Origin: an uncultured Bacteroidales bacterium
Lineage (GTDB): Bacteria; Bacteroidota; Bacteroidia; Bacteroidales; UBA932
Assembly (NCBI GenBank): GCA_900321655.1
Contig: ONWU01000003.1
Location: 113,367-177,366 of the forward strand
Length of the DNA stretch: 64,000 bases
Reading direction: 5' to 3'
Made by a program: the position numbers and the translations under genes. Below, piece after piece: positions 16,908-26,002 of this stretch. The first letter of the stretch is position 1. Each line of letters opens with the position of its first letter. The notes beneath the pieces were generated by a model that saw only the letters and a list, made by a program, of their open reading frames with translations, was not told the DNA's origin and ran no database searches.

Positions 16908-18530
16908 TCAGTAGGTGGCCTGAAGTTGGAAATTCAGGGTGGGGGTGCTTTCGCGGCCGATGCGGAGCATATAGCCGGCGCGGAGGTGCGCTTTGAGCGT
17001 AATTCGCCAGAGGCGGAGTTTGTAACCGGCCACCAGGGAGGCCGAAAGGCCGGTTCCGGAGTAAGCAGGAACGGAAAAGGTCCCCGGAGCGTCACGCTCG
17101 TAACAATAGATGCGGTCATTCCATTGGGGGATGTGGAAAGCATTGAACCTCAGGTAAGCCGAAAGGGACTCATCCTTGTACCCGCCTTCCAAGTAGGAGA
17201 GAAATCCCCAGGCCTCACAGCGGACGGCTTCGGTCCGAAAGGCAGAAAGCCAGGGGCCATAGGCGAAGCGGACATCCGTCCGAACATCCGTGCGGGGATT
17301 TTCATAATTGCGGTAGCGTTCCGTTATCCTTAAGGCCAATTCCCAGGCCGATGCCACTTGCCAGCTGGCGGTGAGGTATGAGCGGATTTGCAGGCGGCGG
17401 GGATCAACGCCGGGAACCGGCAGCAGGGCGGCATCCAGCGTCAGGGACAGTTTCCAGGCGGGGACGGAACTGCCGAAACCCGTTTTCCCGGCGAGGGCCT
17501 GCCATTTGCCGCTTTGCAGCTGATAGCCGGCCGCCAGGGCATATTCCCCATTCTTCTTTCCGCTAAACCGTTTCGGCAAAACACGGACCTGCGCGGCCAG
17601 TTTGCCGTTAACTCCCACTTTCCATCGGGCCGATGCCTTCCCGCCCACCGCCTGGCTCCGATAGGCGAATTCGGCCGTACAGTCCATTCCGTGGAGGTTC
17701 AACCGCCCCTCCACCGAGGCGGACAGCCCCACGGATGGCTTCCAGGAGAGGGTCCCGCCCAGTTCTCCCCATCGGCCCAGATAAGCGCTTTGTGCACCGA
17801 ATACCAGGGCCGTCGTGCCCCAGGCCGAGGCCCGCCAATGCCTCCCTCCATATTCATAGGCCGCTCCACGATGTACGTTGGAAGAGGTGTATGACCAGAC
17901 GGGTGAGATGCCGGTGGAGCGGCGGATGAAGGCATCCACGGTAGAAAGGCTTTCCATCGAGAAGCCGCTCCACTGCGCCAGCCCTTCGCCGTAGCGGACG
18001 TTGAAATCGCCCAGCACCAGTCGGCCCAGACGGGTATCCAACTCTCCGTGCACCGTCCAGTCCGGGTTTCTCCAGGCTCCTCCCACGCGCCAGTTTTCCC
18101 CGCTTACCCTGGCCTTGGCCCCCACGTTTTTCAGTGTGGTTCTCAGCAGGGCTTCGGCCTTGATGCGGACGGTGTCTACTGCTCCTGGCAAGCGCCTGGA
18201 TTCCAAGGAAAGAAACGGCCTCAATGCATCCACTGCTTCACGTGAGAAACCATCCACCAGCATCAGCTCTTCCCAGGAGAGAATGTCCCCGTGAGCTGCC
18301 CTGTAATCGGCCAGGGTGGCAATCTGGTAATCCGTCAGAATCCCCGGCCTGAGATGGCCGGAATTGACCCGCACCCGGTTCATTCCTTCCAGCCGCTGGA
18401 TCCAATCCTGGTCAATTTCTTCCTCGGAATCGGCCCCGGAGAGGTAGAGGGCGGCGCGTAAAATCTCGTCCTGGGCGTGCACTTGAATGAAGAAAAGGGC
18501 CGCAATGGCCCCCGTAATAATACGTCTCAT
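16908..18530 (-). CDS. Helix-hairpin-helix (ComEA-like) outer-membrane beta-barrel protein
   Basis: A 540-residue exported protein with a signal peptide (1-19, ending IQVHA). Residues 45-110 carry ComEA-like helix-hairpin-helix repeats (LRPGILTDYQIATLADYRAAHGDILSWEEL, VDGFSREAVDALRPFL). From about residue 120 the sequence is rich in alternating strands with W/Y/R and ends LNFQLQATY, as outer-membrane barrels do. This domain pair is known in Bacteroidota as a helix-hairpin-helix domain-containing protein of unknown function; DNA binding or uptake at the outer membrane is a possibility suggested only by the HhH module. A weak -7 box (TAACTTGG, complement of 18536-18543) lies 5 bp before the ATG. 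The parS-like sequence at 18234 is inside this gene. Confidence 0.75.
   Translation of the reverse strand: MRRIITGAIAALFFIQVHAQDEILRAALYLSGADSEEEIDQDWIQRLEGMNRVRVNSGHLRPGILTDYQIATLADYRAAHGDILSWEELMLVDGFSREAVDALRPFLSLESRRLPGAVDTVRIKAEALLRTTLKNVGAKARVSGENWRVGGAWRNPDWTVHGELDTRLGRLVLGDFNVRYGEGLAQWSGFSMESLSTVDAFIRRSTGISPVWSYTSSNVHRGAAYEYGGRHWRASAWGTTALVFGAQSAYLGRWGELGGTLSWKPSVGLSASVEGRLNLHGMDCTAEFAYRSQAVGGKASARWKVGVNGKLAAQVRVLPKRFSGKKNGEYALAAGYQLQSGKWQALAGKTGFGSSVPAWKLSLTLDAALLPVPGVDPRRLQIRSYLTASWQVASAWELALRITERYRNYENPRTDVRTDVRFAYGPWLSAFRTEAVRCEAWGFLSYLEGGYKDESLSAYLRFNAFHIPQWNDRIYCYERDAPGTFSVPAYSGTGLSASLVAGYKLRLWRITLKAHLRAGYMLRIGRESTPTLNFQLQATY
18234..18249. promoter_or_regulatory. Candidate parS site
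   Basis: TGCTTCACGTGAGAAA matches 13 of 16 positions of the general parS consensus TGTTTCACGTGAAACA, including the whole TTCACGTGA core. It lies 3.7 kb downstream of parB inside the HhH gene. A second, weaker match (12 of 16) is centred near 27580. Both could be chance. Confidence 0.3.
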
Positions 18531-18617
18531 AGCCCCAAGTTACGAAGCCTGTTCCGGATTGAACAGAATCTGTTGATAAAATGTGTTGTTTTAGGGGGTA
18601 TTTTGTGTGTTTTTTAC

Positions 18618-18625
18618 TATTTTTG
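18618..18625 (+). promoter_or_regulatory. -7 box for hpt
   Basis: TATTTTTG fits TAnnTTTG and stands 23 bp before the hpt ATG. No convincing -33 box is seen. Confidence 0.45.
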
Positions 18626-18648
18626 CATAGATTTTTGTACACAAATCG

Positions 18649-19200
18649 ATGGAAAACAAAGTTACCCTTCACGACAAGACATTCAAACTGTTCATCCCCA
18701 ACGAAAAGATTGAAAAAGCCATCGATGAGGTGGCCGGCCGCCTGAACAGGGATTATGCCGATGCCACGGACGAAAATCCGGTTATCCTGCTCTGCACCCT
18801 GAACGGAGCCATCATCTTTGCCGCAGAACTGCTGAAAAGAGTCAACTTCCCGCTGGAACTCAAAGCCTGCAAGCTCTCTTCCTATTCGGGAACCCAGTCT
18901 ACGGGCGTTATCAAGACGGAAGTTCCGCTTCCCGCCCATCTGGAAGGAAGAAGGGTCCTTATCGTGGAAGACATCGTAGACACGGGAAACACCATTGCTG
19001 CCATGAAGCAGCTTCTGGAAGCTTCCCAAGTGAAGGATGCCCGGATCTGCACCCTCCTGGTCAAGCCGGAGGTGTACAAGAAAGATGTCAAGCTGGACTA
19101 TGTTGCCATGGAAATTCCCAACCGCTTCATAGTAGGCTTCGGCCTGGATTACGACGAACTGGGCCGCAACATCAAAGACATCTACGTCCTGGACGATTAG
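18649..19200 (+). CDS. hpt: Hypoxanthine phosphoribosyltransferase
   Basis: A 183-residue purine salvage enzyme that joins hypoxanthine or guanine to PRPP. The PRPP-binding loop VLIVEDIVDTGNT lies near 104-116, the PPi-binding start LCTLNGAIIFAAEL near 46-58, and the purine-binding KPEVYKKDVKLDYVAMEIPNRFIVGFGLDYDE near 142-173. Length and motifs are those of a bacterial Hpt. The start follows an AT-rich leader with a -7 box. adk follows after 18 bp on the same strand, so two nucleotide-metabolism genes form an operon closed by the terminator at 19801. Confidence 0.95.
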   Translation: MENKVTLHDKTFKLFIPNEKIEKAIDEVAGRLNRDYADATDENPVILLCTLNGAIIFAAELLKRVNFPLELKACKLSSYSGTQSTGVIKTEVPLPAHLEGRRVLIVEDIVDTGNTIAAMKQLLEASQVKDARICTLLVKPEVYKKDVKLDYVAMEIPNRFIVGFGLDYDELGRNIKDIYVLDD

Positions 19201-19218
19201 ACCACAAACACACTAGAT

Positions 19219-19791
19219 ATGAAATACTATGTTTTATTCGGCCCTCCCGGTGCAGGCAAAGGCACCCAGGCCGGTTCAATGGTAGAGCGCTACCAGCTCT
19301 GCCATCTCTCTACGGGTGAACTCCTCCGCAGCGAAATCTCTGCCGGAACTCCGCTGGGCCTGCAGGCCAAAACCCTTATCGAGGCCGGCAATCTGGTCCC
19401 GGACGAGGTAGTTGAAGGAATGATAGAGTCCAAGTTCCGCAGCGTAAAGAATGTCAAGGGTTTCCTGCTGGATGGTTTCCCCAGAACCATTGCCCAGGCC
19501 GAGGCCCTGGACGCCATGCTGGCCAAAAATGGAGAAGCGGTCACAGCCTGCGTGTCCCTGATGATTCCGGACGCGCTCATCCACGAGAGGATTGCCCACA
19601 GGGCCAACATTGAAGGCCGGGCCGATGATGCCCGCCCCGAGGTGGTGGAAAACCGCGTGAAAACCTACCACGCCAAGACCGAGCCGCTCATCGAGTTCTA
19701 CCGCAAGGCCGGCCGCTACCACGAAATTGACGGCGTAGGCACCATCGAGGAGGTCCGGGAGAGGATCTTCACCGAAATGGACAAATTCTGA
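19219..19791 (+). CDS. adk: Adenylate kinase
   Basis: A 190-residue kinase (ATP + AMP to 2 ADP). The P-loop GPPGAGKGTQAG is at residues 8-19, the AMP-binding block LSTGELLRSEI near 31-41, and LLDGFPRTIAQAEAL near 80. The LID is of the short type without zinc cysteines, giving the shorter length of this Bacteroidota form. It shares an operon with hpt and is followed 9 bp later by a strong intrinsic terminator. Confidence 0.96.
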   Translation: MKYYVLFGPPGAGKGTQAGSMVERYQLCHLSTGELLRSEISAGTPLGLQAKTLIEAGNLVPDEVVEGMIESKFRSVKNVKGFLLDGFPRTIAQAEALDAMLAKNGEAVTACVSLMIPDALIHERIAHRANIEGRADDARPEVVENRVKTYHAKTEPLIEFYRKAGRYHEIDGVGTIEEVRERIFTEMDKF

Positions 19792-19800
19792 TTCTGACAG

Positions 19801-19825
19801 GCCCGGGTTCTTCCCGGGCTTTTTT
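19801..19825 (+). terminator. Intrinsic terminator after adk
   Basis: GCCCGGG, loop TTCTT, CCCGGGC, then a run of six T. This is a perfect 7 bp GC stem 9 bp after the adk stop. Confidence 0.92.
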
Positions 19826-19890
19826 GTGAACTTCCGCAACGGACAGGATGGGGAACGGCCCAAAGTGTTCATTATTAGCAGAAAAATGTT

Positions 19891-19898
19891 TATCTTTG
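19891..19898 (+). promoter_or_regulatory. -7 box for the exporter/fakA/plsX operon
   Basis: TATCTTTG, 26 bp before the ATG of the exporter and just after the adk terminator, so it should drive the whole seven-gene run. Confidence 0.55.
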
Positions 19899-19924
19899 AA
19901 AGATTTTAACATAGAACGAAGATT

Positions 19925-22408
19925 ATGCACAGAATTTTTCTGCCGATATACCGTTTCTTCCAGAAGAACAAAGCATTGATGTATGGGCTTCTGATTGCTT
20001 CGACGGTGGTTTTCGGCTGGTTTGGATCCAAACTGCAGTATGAGGAGGACATCATCAAGCTCCTCCCCCGTTCCTCCACCTCCAACGAACTCGCGTTCAG
20101 CGATATCGGCCTCATTGACAAAATTTTCGTTCAGGTTACCTCCCGGGACACCCTGAACCCGCTTCCGCCGGAGCAGCTGGGCGCCCTGGTAGAGGAATAC
20201 TGCAACCTGCTGGAGCAGAAAGACAGTGCCACGCACTATCTCAAGGGCGTTTTTGCCGCCCTGGATATAGATACGGCCCTGGAAGCCATGGACTATGGTC
20301 TGGGGCACCTTCCCTCCTTTGTAGACACCTCCTGGTATGCCCTTATAGAACAAAAACTGGAGCCGGAAGCCTTCCAGGCCCAGATGGAGAAGAACTATGA
20401 GATCATCGTGAACGATGAAACCGGAGAGGATTCCCAGCTGGTATCGATGGATCCCCTCAGTCTGAGAGACCTTTTGGGAGAAATCCTGGGTTCCACCACC
20501 AGCGCCGGCGGTGTAACCATCTATGACGGCCACCTCTTCTGCCCGGACAAAACCGTGGCTCTGGCCTTCCTCTCCCCTTCCTTCACTTCCACCAACTCCG
20601 GTGCCTGCACCCGGCTGGTGAACATGATGGAGACTCTCCAGGAAGAGTTTGAGGTCCAGCACCCGGAAGCAGAGCTGCATATCCACGGAAATCCTCAGGG
20701 CAGCGTTTCCAACGCCGGGACCATCAAAAGAGACCTGTTCTGGTCCATCGGCCTGTCCCTGGTCCTGATTCTGATCATCATGCTCCTGAGCTTCCACAAA
20801 ATGGCCTTTGTATGGCAGCAGGTGGTGCCCGTACTGTACGGAACCCTCTTCTCGCTGGCCTGTATGTACTGGATCAAGGGATATATGTCCCTGATGGCCC
20901 TGGGAATCAGCGCCATTGTGCTGGGCGTTGCCATCAGCTACTGCCTCCACGTCCTCATCCACTATTACTACGTGGCGGATACGGAGAAGATGCTGAGGGA
21001 GGAATCCACGCCCGTATTTATGGGCTGCATTACTACCATCGGCGCCTTTATGGGCCTTCTGTTCACGGAAAGTGACCTTCTGAGGGACTTCGGCCTTTTT
21101 GCCACCTTCGCCCTGATCGGCAACACCCTCTTCGCCCTTATCTTCCTGCCTCATTTCCTGAAGCCGGAGCAGATTTCCTTCAAGCGCACGCACGGTTTCC
21201 CGCTGGTGGAAAAGTTCAACAACCTCCCCTGGGACCGCAACAAATGGTTTATCGCCCTGCTGCTCGTCGTCATCGTGGTAGGCATCATCTACAGCCCGCG
21301 TGTAAAGTTTGACAGTGACCTGATGCACCTGGACTACGACAACCAGAAACTCCGCCAGAGCCAGGAACTGTATAACCGCAAGAGTGCCGACGGCTATTCC
21401 CACCAGTATTTCGCCGCCTGGGACGACAACGACCTGGACCAGGCTCTGGAGAACAACAAAGGCCTGGTAAGGGCCCTGGATTCGCTGAAGGAAACCGGTC
21501 TGGTGAAAAGCTATGTTCCCGTGACCAAGCTCCTTCTCCACTCTACCCGGGACCAGCAGGAGCGCATCGACGCCTGGAACAAGTTCTGGACCCGCGGCCG
21601 CGTAAGGTACCTGAGGCATCTGATGGCCGAATCCGAAAAGCAGTACAACCTGCCGAAGGGCTTCTATGATCCCTTCCTGGGAATAGTCAGCACCCGGTAC
21701 GAGCCCGGCAACCTGGTAGAATCCGGCATCGTACCCGAAGGAATGCTCTCCAACTATGTGGAGAAGCAGCAGAGTGGCCGCTATATGGTGTACACGGATG
21801 TCTCCTATGACGCCGAGGACCAGTCGGAAGTTTGGAAAGCCCTCACCAGCGTAGACCATGTACTGGTGCTGGAGCCCTTCTACTATTGCCGTGACATGGT
21901 GGAAATTGTCCACGACGATTTCAATACCACCCTCTGGATCTCCAGCCTGTTTGTGCTGCTGGTCCTGCTGTTCAGTTTCCGCAACATCTTCATCGCCCTC
22001 ATCGCCTTCCTCCCCATGTTTGTGAGCTGGTACGTGATGCAGGGTTATATGGCCATTTTCGGCCTGGAATTCAACCTGATCAACATCGTTATCTCCACCT
22101 TCATTTACGGTATCGGCGTAGACTACAGTATCTTTGTGATGGAGGGACTCCTTGCGGAAGCCCGTAAGGGTGAAACGAAGATGCTGGAATACCACAAGGT
22201 GGCCATCTTCTACAGTGCCCTGGTGCTGGGAATCGTCACCTTCTCCCTCATCTTCGCCCGCCATCCGGCCATCCATTCCATCGGCCTGATAACCCTGATC
22301 GGCATGGCCTCCACCATCCTGATAACCTATTCCATCCAGCCCTGGATTTTCCGCGCCCTGCTGAAGATTCCCTTCTTCCGCCGCGGATTCCGAATCCCTG
22401 AACAATAA
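19925..22408 (+). CDS. RND/MMPL-family exporter
   Basis: An 827-residue inner-membrane transporter of the MMPL branch of RND. Layout: TM1 near 19-36, a large periplasmic loop (FEEDI-like YEEDIIKLLPRSSTS at the start), TM2-6 near 265-400 with the conserved GISAIVLGVAISYCLHVLIHYYY, a second TM at about 440, a second loop, and TM8-12 near 670-815 with the cognate FIYGIGVDYSIFVMEGLL. The GxxxDY-type residue needed for proton relay is present in the second half (GVDYS). A paralogue fused to an acyltransferase lies in the aryl-polyene cluster at 32139. It starts a plus-strand operon with fatty-acid activation genes (3 bp to fakA), so its cargo is probably a lipid or an acylated product. No adaptor or TolC gene is adjacent. 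Confidence 0.85.
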   Translation: MHRIFLPIYRFFQKNKALMYGLLIASTVVFGWFGSKLQYEEDIIKLLPRSSTSNELAFSDIGLIDKIFVQVTSRDTLNPLPPEQLGALVEEYCNLLEQKDSATHYLKGVFAALDIDTALEAMDYGLGHLPSFVDTSWYALIEQKLEPEAFQAQMEKNYEIIVNDETGEDSQLVSMDPLSLRDLLGEILGSTTSAGGVTIYDGHLFCPDKTVALAFLSPSFTSTNSGACTRLVNMMETLQEEFEVQHPEAELHIHGNPQGSVSNAGTIKRDLFWSIGLSLVLILIIMLLSFHKMAFVWQQVVPVLYGTLFSLACMYWIKGYMSLMALGISAIVLGVAISYCLHVLIHYYYVADTEKMLREESTPVFMGCITTIGAFMGLLFTESDLLRDFGLFATFALIGNTLFALIFLPHFLKPEQISFKRTHGFPLVEKFNNLPWDRNKWFIALLLVVIVVGIIYSPRVKFDSDLMHLDYDNQKLRQSQELYNRKSADGYSHQYFAAWDDNDLDQALENNKGLVRALDSLKETGLVKSYVPVTKLLLHSTRDQQERIDAWNKFWTRGRVRYLRHLMAESEKQYNLPKGFYDPFLGIVSTRYEPGNLVESGIVPEGMLSNYVEKQQSGRYMVYTDVSYDAEDQSEVWKALTSVDHVLVLEPFYYCRDMVEIVHDDFNTTLWISSLFVLLVLLFSFRNIFIALIAFLPMFVSWYVMQGYMAIFGLEFNLINIVISTFIYGIGVDYSIFVMEGLLAEARKGETKMLEYHKVAIFYSALVLGIVTFSLIFARHPAIHSIGLITLIGMASTILITYSIQPWIFRALLKIPFFRRGFRIPEQ

Positions 22409-22411
22409 ACT

Positions 22412-24010
22412 ATGAACCTGGACGCAGAACTATACCTGAACCTCATCCGTGGCGGAGCCGCCAGCCTGGCCCAAAGCCGCCAGGAAATCAATGACCTCAA
22501 TGTCTTCCCCATCCCTGACGGAGACACGGGAGACAATATGTATATGACCATTCAGGCCGGTGCTGCCGCCAGTGGAAACACGTTGGGAGAGATGGCCGAT
22601 GCTGTCTCCAGAGGAATGCTCCTGGGTGCCCGCGGCAATTCCGGAGTTATCCTCTCCCGCATCTTCGCCGGTATGGGAAAAGGCTTCCAGGGACTGAAAG
22701 AGGCCGATATCCAAGCATTTACAGCTGCTATGAAGGCCTCTGTGGAAGAGGCCTACAACGCAGTCTCCAAGCCGGTGGAAGGCACCATCCTCACCGTTCT
22801 GAGAGAAGGCGTGAGCGCGGCCGAAGGATCGGCCAGCATAGAGGAATTCATGGACCTCTGGATTGCCGGAATGGACCTGAGCCTGCAGCATACTCCGGAA
22901 CTTCTGGACGTCCTTAAGAAAGCCGGCGTGGTGGATAGTGGCGGCGCAGGCCTCCTGTGCATTGCCGAAGGGATGCGGGATGCCCTTCACGGCAAGTCCC
23001 CTGCCCTTCCGGCCGAAGAGAACCACCCTCAAAAGGCCACCCAGATAGACTTTGGCGCTTTCACGGAAGACAGTGAGCTGGAGTTCGGCTACTGCACGGA
23101 ATTCCTCCTTCGTCTGCAGCGCAGCAAAGTGGACCTGGACAGCTTTGACGAATCCCTCATCAAAAGCTACCTGGAAACGCAGGGAGACTCCCTGGTCTTT
23201 TTCCGGGACGGATCCATCATCAAAGTGCACGTCCATACCAAGGACCCCGGCGCCATCCTTTCCCGGTGCCGCCAGTGGGGGGAATTCCTCACCATCAAGG
23301 TGGAAAACATGACCCTCCAGCACCACGAGAACCATATGGACGAGCGTTTCAAGCGCGCCCGCAAGGCAATGGGGATAGTCACGGTGGCTTCCGGCGCCGG
23401 TCTCACGCATTCCTTCCGGGAAATGGGGGCCGATGCCGTCATCGAAGGCGGTCAAACCATGAATCCCCCGGTTGAGAGCTTCCTGGAGGCGTTCGACGAA
23501 GTATCGGCCGATACCATCCTGGTGTTCCCCAACAACAGCAATATCATCCTCACCGCCCGGCAGGCCGGAGATATGTACAAGGGTGCCCGGGTGGTAGTAA
23601 TCCCCACCAAAACGCTGGGAGAGGGGTATTTCGCGATGGCTAACCTCGATGCGGACCTTCCCCTGGAGGAACTTTGCAAGAGCCTGGAAGAGGCCGCCGC
23701 ATCCGTCACCACGGGCTCTGTTTCCAAGGCAATTCGCACCACGGCCGATGCCCGTGAGGGTGAATACATCGGCTTCAGCGGCAAGGATGTGCTATGCTGC
23801 TGCCCCGGCCGCGCGGAAGCCGTAAAGGAACTGGCCGGCAAATTATCGGCCGGCGAATCCGATATCATCCTCCTCCTTCAAGGGGCCGATGCTCCCGCGC
23901 AGGAGGCCGGAACCCTGCAAGAGGAACTTCAGAAAGCCTGCCCGATGTCCGAAGTCATTCTCCTGGACGGCGGACAGCCCGTATACGATTATATTCTAGT
24001 ACTATGCTAA
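22412..24010 (+). CDS. fakA: Fatty acid kinase catalytic subunit (DAK2-domain protein)
   Basis: A 532-residue protein like Staphylococcus FakA (YloV). The N-terminal DhaL domain (1-200) carries the nucleotide/magnesium motif NDLNVFPIPDGDTGDNMYMT and GARGNSGVILSRIFAGM. A linker leads to the C-terminal domain (about 310-532), which has VASGAGLTHSFREMGADAVIEGGQTMNP. It phosphorylates a fatty acid carried by FakB to acyl phosphate. It overlaps the FakB gene by 7 bp and shares its operon with plsX, so the acyl phosphate can go to acyl-ACP or glycerol-phosphate acylation. All key motifs are visible. Confidence 0.88.
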   Translation: MNLDAELYLNLIRGGAASLAQSRQEINDLNVFPIPDGDTGDNMYMTIQAGAAASGNTLGEMADAVSRGMLLGARGNSGVILSRIFAGMGKGFQGLKEADIQAFTAAMKASVEEAYNAVSKPVEGTILTVLREGVSAAEGSASIEEFMDLWIAGMDLSLQHTPELLDVLKKAGVVDSGGAGLLCIAEGMRDALHGKSPALPAEENHPQKATQIDFGAFTEDSELEFGYCTEFLLRLQRSKVDLDSFDESLIKSYLETQGDSLVFFRDGSIIKVHVHTKDPGAILSRCRQWGEFLTIKVENMTLQHHENHMDERFKRARKAMGIVTVASGAGLTHSFREMGADAVIEGGQTMNPPVESFLEAFDEVSADTILVFPNNSNIILTARQAGDMYKGARVVVIPTKTLGEGYFAMANLDADLPLEELCKSLEEAAASVTTGSVSKAIRTTADAREGEYIGFSGKDVLCCCPGRAEAVKELAGKLSAGESDIILLLQGADAPAQEAGTLQEELQKACPMSEVILLDGGQPVYDYILVLC

Positions 24011-24870
24011 AGATCTACACCGACACCGACACCGACATTACTCCCGCCATTGCTGCGGAGTATGGCTATCAGCTCATCTCTATGCCCTACAGCATCGATG
24101 CGCAAACCACCTACCCTTACGTAGACTTTAAGACCTTTGACGCACATGCCTTCTATGACAAGCTGCGCGGAGGAGTACTGCCCACTACCAGTGCCATTTC
24201 CAAGGACCAGTACATGAATTATTTCATCCAGGATTTTGCAGCCGGCAACGAGATTCTTTACGTGCACTTCTCCCGAGCCATGACCAACACTTTTGACGCC
24301 ATGGACCAGGCCATAGCCCAGCTGAAGGAACAGTTCCCCGCCGCCCGGTTTGAAGAAATCGACACCAAGGGCATTACCACCATCAGCTATGCCATCGTCC
24401 GCGAAGTGGGAGATCTGGTCAAGGCCGGAAAAACCCTGGACGAAATCCTGGCCTGGGCCCGGGAAGAAGTGGATCATTTTGCGATGTATTTCTTTGCCGA
24501 CGACCTCAAGTTCTTCCGCCGCAGCGGCCGGGTGAGCGGCCTTGCCGCCACGATGGGAACCCTCATCGGCGTACGTCCGCTCATCCATATGAGCCAGGCC
24601 GGCAAAATGGAATCCATCGGCACCGTCAAGGGCCGTCAGAACGCCATGAAGGCCCTGGTGGACAAGGTGGCCGAGCTGGGCAGCGACATTGACAGGCACC
24701 GCATCTGCATCGGCCATACCGATGCCCTGGTCCTTGCCCAGGAAATTGGAAGAATGATTGAGGAGCGTTTTGGAAAGCAGAATATCGAATATGTGGACGT
24801 GAACCCCACGGCCGGCAGCCACTGCGGCCCCAACGGAGTGGGTGTATGCTTCCACGCTATCCACCGCTAA
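24004..24870 (+). CDS. fakB: DegV-family fatty-acid-binding protein (FakB)
   Basis: A 288-residue DegV fold protein, partner of FakA. The start ATG overlaps the fakA stop. Features: TDTDTDITPAIAAEYGYQLISMPY at the N-terminus (with an unusual repeated Thr-Asp), the ligand-contacting TTSAISKDQY and FSRAMTNTFDA, then FFRRSGRVSGLAATMGTLIGVRPLIHMS near 175-202, and the end GSHCGPNGVGVCFHA. It binds one fatty acid in a deep tunnel and presents it to FakA. Its position between fakA and plsX supports the assignment. Confidence 0.88.
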   Translation: MLKIYTDTDTDITPAIAAEYGYQLISMPYSIDAQTTYPYVDFKTFDAHAFYDKLRGGVLPTTSAISKDQYMNYFIQDFAAGNEILYVHFSRAMTNTFDAMDQAIAQLKEQFPAARFEEIDTKGITTISYAIVREVGDLVKAGKTLDEILAWAREEVDHFAMYFFADDLKFFRRSGRVSGLAATMGTLIGVRPLIHMSQAGKMESIGTVKGRQNAMKALVDKVAELGSDIDRHRICIGHTDALVLAQEIGRMIEERFGKQNIEYVDVNPTAGSHCGPNGVGVCFHAIHR

Positions 24871-24871
24871 A

Positions 24872-26002
24872 ATGATTGAGGTCAAACAGGTTACCAGCCC
24901 TGAGCAGCAGAAGCAGTTTCTGAACCTGGCGCTGGATCTATACAAAGGCAATCCGTACTTTGTGCCGCCGCTGTACATGGACGAGAAGAAGATGTTCTCC
25001 CGGGACTATGTTTACAACGGCAGCTGCGACTGGACGTGCTTTCTGGCGTACCGGGATGGAAAACCGGTGGGACGCATCCAGTGCATCATCCAGAAGGATG
25101 CGAATGCCAAGAACGGGGAAAAGCGCTGCCGTTTCTCCCGCTTCGATGCCATAGAAGACCTGGAAGTATCCCGTGCCCTCTTTGAAAAGGCCGAAGCCTG
25201 GGCCTTGGAAAAGGGAATGGACACCGTGGTGGGTCCGCTCAATTTCTCAGACCTGGAGCGGGAAGGCCTGCTGGTAGAGGGATTCGACCAGCCTTCCACC
25301 TTTGAGCAGAATTATAACTTCAGCTATTACAAAGACCACATTGAGGCCCTTGGATATACCAAGGAGATTGACTGGACGGCCAGTCGCCTCTACGGCCCGG
25401 AAAGCCCGGAAACCCTTCAGGAGATGGAACAGTTCACCAGCTTCATCTTCAAGCGCTACAAACTGCACTACGGCACGGCGAAAAACGGCCCTCAGCTCCT
25501 GAAGAAGTATTCCAAGGGTATATTCGACCTTATTGACGCTTCCTACGAGGGCCTTTATGGAACGGTGCCCTTTACCGAAGGGATGAGAAAGCTGGTACTC
25601 GATAATTTCGCCCTGGTCATCAGCCCTAAATATACGGCCGTCATCCTGGACGAGAACGAGAAGATCGTCTGTTTCGGCCTGGCCTTCCCGGGCCTGGCTC
25701 CGGCGCTGGTGGGAACCCGGGGAAAATTCACCCCCGGAACTCTTGCCAAACTCCTTTACGCCATCAAAAGGCCTCAGATCCTGGATTTGTGCCTGGTGGG
25801 AGTGGACCCGGAATACCTCAATCGCGGCGTTTCCGGAGCCCTTTCCCTGGCAATCATGAAAATGCTGAGGGACAATCCCCGAATCCAATGGGCCGATACC
25901 AACCTGAACCTGGAAGACAACTACGCCATCCTGAACCAGTGGCGACGCTTCCGCAGGGAAGAATGTAAAAGATATCGTGCATACGTAAAGAAACTGGTAT
26001 GA
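24872..26002 (+). CDS. GNAT-like acyltransferase family protein (second paralogue)
   Basis: A 376-residue paralogue of the protein at 8031, with ALDLYKGNPYFVPPLYMDE, VGRIQCIIQ, GPLNFSDLEREGLLVEGFDQP and the C-terminal LVGVDPEYLNRGVSGALSLAIMKML. The ATG is 1 bp after the fakB stop; an open frame begins 30 bp earlier inside fakB but has no reason to be used. It overlaps plsX by 4 bp. Being tightly placed between fatty-acid kinase and PlsX, it may transfer an acyl group to an unknown acceptor; function is not established. Confidence 0.72.
   Translation: MIEVKQVTSPEQQKQFLNLALDLYKGNPYFVPPLYMDEKKMFSRDYVYNGSCDWTCFLAYRDGKPVGRIQCIIQKDANAKNGEKRCRFSRFDAIEDLEVSRALFEKAEAWALEKGMDTVVGPLNFSDLEREGLLVEGFDQPSTFEQNYNFSYYKDHIEALGYTKEIDWTASRLYGPESPETLQEMEQFTSFIFKRYKLHYGTAKNGPQLLKKYSKGIFDLIDASYEGLYGTVPFTEGMRKLVLDNFALVISPKYTAVILDENEKIVCFGLAFPGLAPALVGTRGKFTPGTLAKLLYAIKRPQILDLCLVGVDPEYLNRGVSGALSLAIMKMLRDNPRIQWADTNLNLEDNYAILNQWRRFRREECKRYRAYVKKLV

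Noticed and set aside
19769-22405. An 878-codon open frame on the minus strand
   Set aside because: Antisense to the RND exporter; composition is rich in His, Gln and Gly as typical of shadow frames, and it has no promoter or family.
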